From an uncultured Lachnospiraceae bacterium (GTDB lineage Bacteria; Bacillota; Clostridia; Lachnospirales; Lachnospiraceae), in NCBI GenBank assembly GCA_910579735.1, contig CAJTUZ010000042.1, positions 1 through 14,448 of the forward strand: a stretch of 14,448 bases of DNA, given 5' to 3'. The notes beneath the pieces are model-generated. The model was given only the letters and a program-made list of their open reading frames with translations. It ran no database searches and had not been told where the DNA came from. Below, piece by piece: positions 12,429 through 14,448 of this stretch (its first letter is position 1; each line of letters begins with the position of its first letter). A program made the translations under genes and the position numbers.

Positions 12429-12728
12429 TCATAGTCCTGTAAAGATTTCAATATCCTTACTGTCCTCGGTCAACTGTACAACCGCCTTTTTGGTCTTTGC
12501 GGTCTTGCCGTATACCATGCCTCTTCTTTTGGTCTTACCGTCAAGATTCATCGTATTGACTTTGGCTACCTTCGCGCCTTCGAACATCTTCTCTACGGCT
12601 TCTTTGATCATTGTCTTGTTAGCTTCCGGATGAACCAGGAAAGTATATTTCTTGTCACTCATACCTGCCATACTCTTCTCTGTAATAACCGGTTTGAGGA
12701 TTACGTCATAATATTGGATTGCTGCCAT
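12429..12728 (-). CDS. rplW: 50S ribosomal protein L23
   Basis: L23 is at the polypeptide exit site and is the docking point for trigger factor and the signal recognition particle. The 99-residue product has MAAIQYYDVILKPVITEKSM, the conserved YTFLVHPEANKTMIKEAVEK and the loop GKTKRRGMVYGKTAKTKKAV. The start ATG at 12728 shares a base with the rplD stop (TAATG), so translation is probably coupled. The stop is followed two bases later by a structured repeat, and rplB begins 208 bases downstream, a very wide gap for this pair. Confidence 0.98.
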   Translation of the reverse strand: MAAIQYYDVILKPVITEKSMAGMSDKKYTFLVHPEANKTMIKEAVEKMFEGAKVAKVNTMNLDGKTKRRGMVYGKTAKTKKAVVQLTEDSKDIEIFTGL

Positions 12729-13348
12729 TATGCATACACCTCCTCGATCTTTGCTACCGCGTCCTTGGTAAGAACAAGTGTGCCGCCTTTCAGGATCTCG
12801 TATACGTTGATTGAATCAGCGTATGCCGTATTGATCTTGGGAAGGTTTCTTGCGGAAAGTACCGCATTCTCATTTTTCTCACCTAAAACAACCAGTGCTT
12901 TGTCAACTTTCAGGTTATTCATAACTGACTTAAAATTCTTTGTCTTGATCTCGTCAAATTTCAACTCATCAACAACGATCAGTTTGTTTTCCTGCACTCT
13001 GCTTGTTAATGCCGATTTTAATGCGGCTCTTTTTTCTTTCTTATTGATCTTGAATGAATAATCTCTCGGAACCGGAGCGAATACAACGCCGCCGCCTTTC
13101 CACTGAGGAGCTCTGATAGAACCCTGTCTCGCATGACCGGTTCCTTTCTGTCTCCAAGGTTTTCTACCACCGCCGGAAACTTCTGAACGCGTTTTGGCTT
13201 TCTGTGTTCCCTGACGTTTATTTGCAAGATACTGGACAACTGCCATGTGTACAAGGTGTTCATTCACTTCTACACCAAACACCGCATCATTTAAGTCCAT
13301 CTTGCCGACTTCTTTGCCTTCCATATTATAAACAGATACGTTTGCCAT
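12728..13348 (-). CDS. rplD: 50S ribosomal protein L4
   Basis: L4 is an assembly-initiating 50S protein whose long loop lines the exit tunnel; in E. coli and some other bacteria it also represses the S10 operon through the leader ahead of rpsJ, which lies outside this window. The 206-residue product has MANVSVYNMEGKEVGKMDLN, the extended tunnel loop SGGGRKPWRQKGTGHARQGS (from about residue 58) with SIRAPQWKGGGVVFAP, and the globular C-terminal domain. The loop shows no macrolide-resistance-type change that I can recognise. ATG 13348 follows AAAGGAGG. It is 35 bases after rplC and overlaps rplW by one base. Confidence 0.98.
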   Translation of the reverse strand: MANVSVYNMEGKEVGKMDLNDAVFGVEVNEHLVHMAVVQYLANKRQGTQKAKTRSEVSGGGRKPWRQKGTGHARQGSIRAPQWKGGGVVFAPVPRDYSFKINKKEKRAALKSALTSRVQENKLIVVDELKFDEIKTKNFKSVMNNLKVDKALVVLGEKNENAVLSARNLPKINTAYADSINVYEILKGGTLVLTKDAVAKIEEVYA

Positions 13349-13383
13349 CTGAATGGTCCTCCTTTCATCTGTGACTCATGTCA

Positions 13384-14070
13384 CTATTTCGCATCGACCT
13401 TAGTTGTTTCTTTAATGGTTACTAAGGCTTTCTTCGGTCCCGGTACAGCGCCTTTTACAAGGATCAGATTCTTTTCCGCATCAACTTTTACTACTGTAAG
13501 GTTCTGTACTGTTACCTTTACACATCCCATATGTCCCGGCATGCCTTTTCCTTTGAACACACGGCTCGGAGAAGAACAGGCGCCGTTGGAACCCTGATGG
13601 CGATGGAATTTGGAACCATGAGTCATAGGGCCTCTGTGCTGACCATGTCTCTTGATCGCACCCTGGAATCCTTTACCTTTGGAAACTGCCGTTGCATCCA
13701 CTCTGTCGCCCGCTTCAAAAATATCGGCTTTGATTTCGCTTCCGACTGTATACTCCTGCGCATTTTCCAACTTAAACTCTCTGACAAATCGCTTGCAGGA
13801 AACGCCGGCTTTATCAAAATGGCCTTTCTCTGCTTTGTTCACACCATGTCTGTGAATTACTTCTTTTTTGCCGTTTTTGTCTTTGTTGACAATCTTTTCT
13901 TTCTTGTCTACATATCCGACCTGTACAGCGCTGTACCCGTCGTTCTCAACTGTTTTGATCTGGGTTACCGCACACGGTCCTGCCTGAAGTACGGTAACAG
14001 GTGTTAAAGTGCCGTCTTCATTAAAAATCTGGGTCATTCCGACCTTTGTTGCTAAAATAGCCTTTTTCAT
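13384..14070 (-). CDS. rplC: 50S ribosomal protein L3
   Basis: L3 starts 50S assembly and extends a loop towards the peptidyl-transferase centre. The 228-residue product begins MKKAILATKVGMTQIFNEDG and contains the central loop AIKRHGQHRGPMTHGSKFHR, HQGSNGACSSPSRVFKGKGM, PGHMG and the C-terminal VKGAVPGPKKALVTIKE. Length is slightly above the 209 residues common in relatives, mainly from inserted lysine-rich segments in the N-terminal half (VDKKEKIVNKDKNGKKEVIH). ATG 14070 follows AAAGGAGG. It is 55 bases after rpsJ. Confidence 0.98.
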   Translation of the reverse strand: MKKAILATKVGMTQIFNEDGTLTPVTVLQAGPCAVTQIKTVENDGYSAVQVGYVDKKEKIVNKDKNGKKEVIHRHGVNKAEKGHFDKAGVSCKRFVREFKLENAQEYTVGSEIKADIFEAGDRVDATAVSKGKGFQGAIKRHGQHRGPMTHGSKFHRHQGSNGACSSPSRVFKGKGMPGHMGCVKVTVQNLTVVKVDAEKNLILVKGAVPGPKKALVTIKETTKVDAK

Positions 14071-14096
14071 TGTTTTACCTCCTTTATTCTACAGCG

Positions 14097-14110
14097 GGTT
14101 CCGGGGAACC
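14097..14110 (-). repeat. Short hairpin in the rpsJ-rplC gap
   Basis: On the mRNA GGTTC/GAACC (14110-14106, 14101-14097) can form five pairs around the loop CCCG. It lies about 16 bases after the rpsJ stop and about 15 bases before the rplC ribosome-binding site. It is small and unrelated in sequence to the other elements, so it may be incidental. Confidence 0.3.
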
Positions 14111-14125
14111 ATACTAGTAGGGGTC

Positions 14126-14443
14126 TTATTTGTTCTTCATTTTGATATCGATATATACGCCGGCCGGCATTTCCAGTCTCTGCAGCGCATCTACAGTTTT
14201 CGGTGTCGGAGCAATGATATCGATGAGTCTCTTATGAGTTCTCTGCTCAAACTGCTCTCTGGAATCTTTGTACTTGTGAACCGCTCTAAGAATCGTTACT
14301 ACTTCCTTTTTCGTAGGAAGGGGCACCGGTCCGCTTACCTGAGATCCGTTCTTTTTAACTGTTTCGATAATTTTTTTGGCAGATGCATCAACTAACTGAT
14401 GATCATAAGCTTTTAATGTAATTCTCATTACCTGACTTGCCAT
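14126..14443 (-). CDS. rpsJ: 30S ribosomal protein S10
   Basis: S10 is in the 30S head and also serves as NusE, the partner of NusB and NusG in transcription antitermination and coupling. The 105-residue product is complete: MASQVMRITLKAYDHQLVDA, VSGPVPLPTKKEV, then ILRAVHKYKDSREQFEQRTH and KRLIDIIAPTPKTVDALQRL. The ATG at 14443 is only six bases from the window edge, so its ribosome-binding site and any S10-operon leader are outside. An internal ATG at residue 6 is less likely because relatives start at the first. It is the first gene of the cluster as seen here. Confidence 0.97.
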   Translation of the reverse strand: MASQVMRITLKAYDHQLVDASAKKIIETVKKNGSQVSGPVPLPTKKEVVTILRAVHKYKDSREQFEQRTHKRLIDIIAPTPKTVDALQRLEMPAGVYIDIKMKNK

Positions 14444-14448
14444 AAAAA

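Overview
The window is one continuous bacterial ribosomal-protein gene cluster (the S10, spc and start of the alpha regions), transcribed entirely from the minus strand, so the genes run right to left. Gene order is rpsJ-rplC-rplD-rplW-rplB-rpsS-rplV-rpsC-rplP-rpmC-rpsQ-rplN-rplX-rplE-rpsZ-rpsH-rplF-rplR-rpsE-rpmD-rplO-secY-adk-map-(KOW protein)-infA-rpmJ-rpsM-rpsK. The run secY-adk-map-infA-rpmJ-rpsM, the zinc-binding adenylate kinase, the small zinc-type S14 and the KOW protein between map and infA all point to Firmicutes, class Clostridia. The basic N-terminal extension of L22 and the general protein character suggest Lachnospiraceae, which is inference from memory of those proteins. No mobile element, tRNA, rRNA, CRISPR array or foreign gene was seen.

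Right part (14443 to 8970): the S10 region, rpsJ to rpsQ. Middle (8863 to 3233): the spc region, rplN to secY. Left part (3163 to 1): adk, map, the KOW protein and infA, then an excellent sigma-A type promoter (1098-1126) ahead of rpmJ, a 342-base non-coding stretch, rpsM, and the first 70 codons of rpsK, cut by the window edge. Together the genes supply ribosomal subunit proteins, the SecY channel for protein export, N-terminal methionine removal, adenylate balance and initiation factor IF-1. rpmJ is too short for many ORF callers but is clearly present.

The proteins are conventional. The unexpected content lies between them. Most junctions are tight (overlap to about 55 bases), but eight are longer (69 to 342 bases), and seven of these hold strong stem-loops, often starting within a few bases of the upstream stop codon. 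Several stem-loops are related copies of at least two repeated structured elements. Between copies the stems change by compensatory base pairs, and where one strand would show an A-C mismatch the mRNA strand shows a G-U pair. This indicates selection on RNA structure in the mRNA sense. None has a U-tract, so they do not look like intrinsic terminators. They are the best candidate here for something undescribed.
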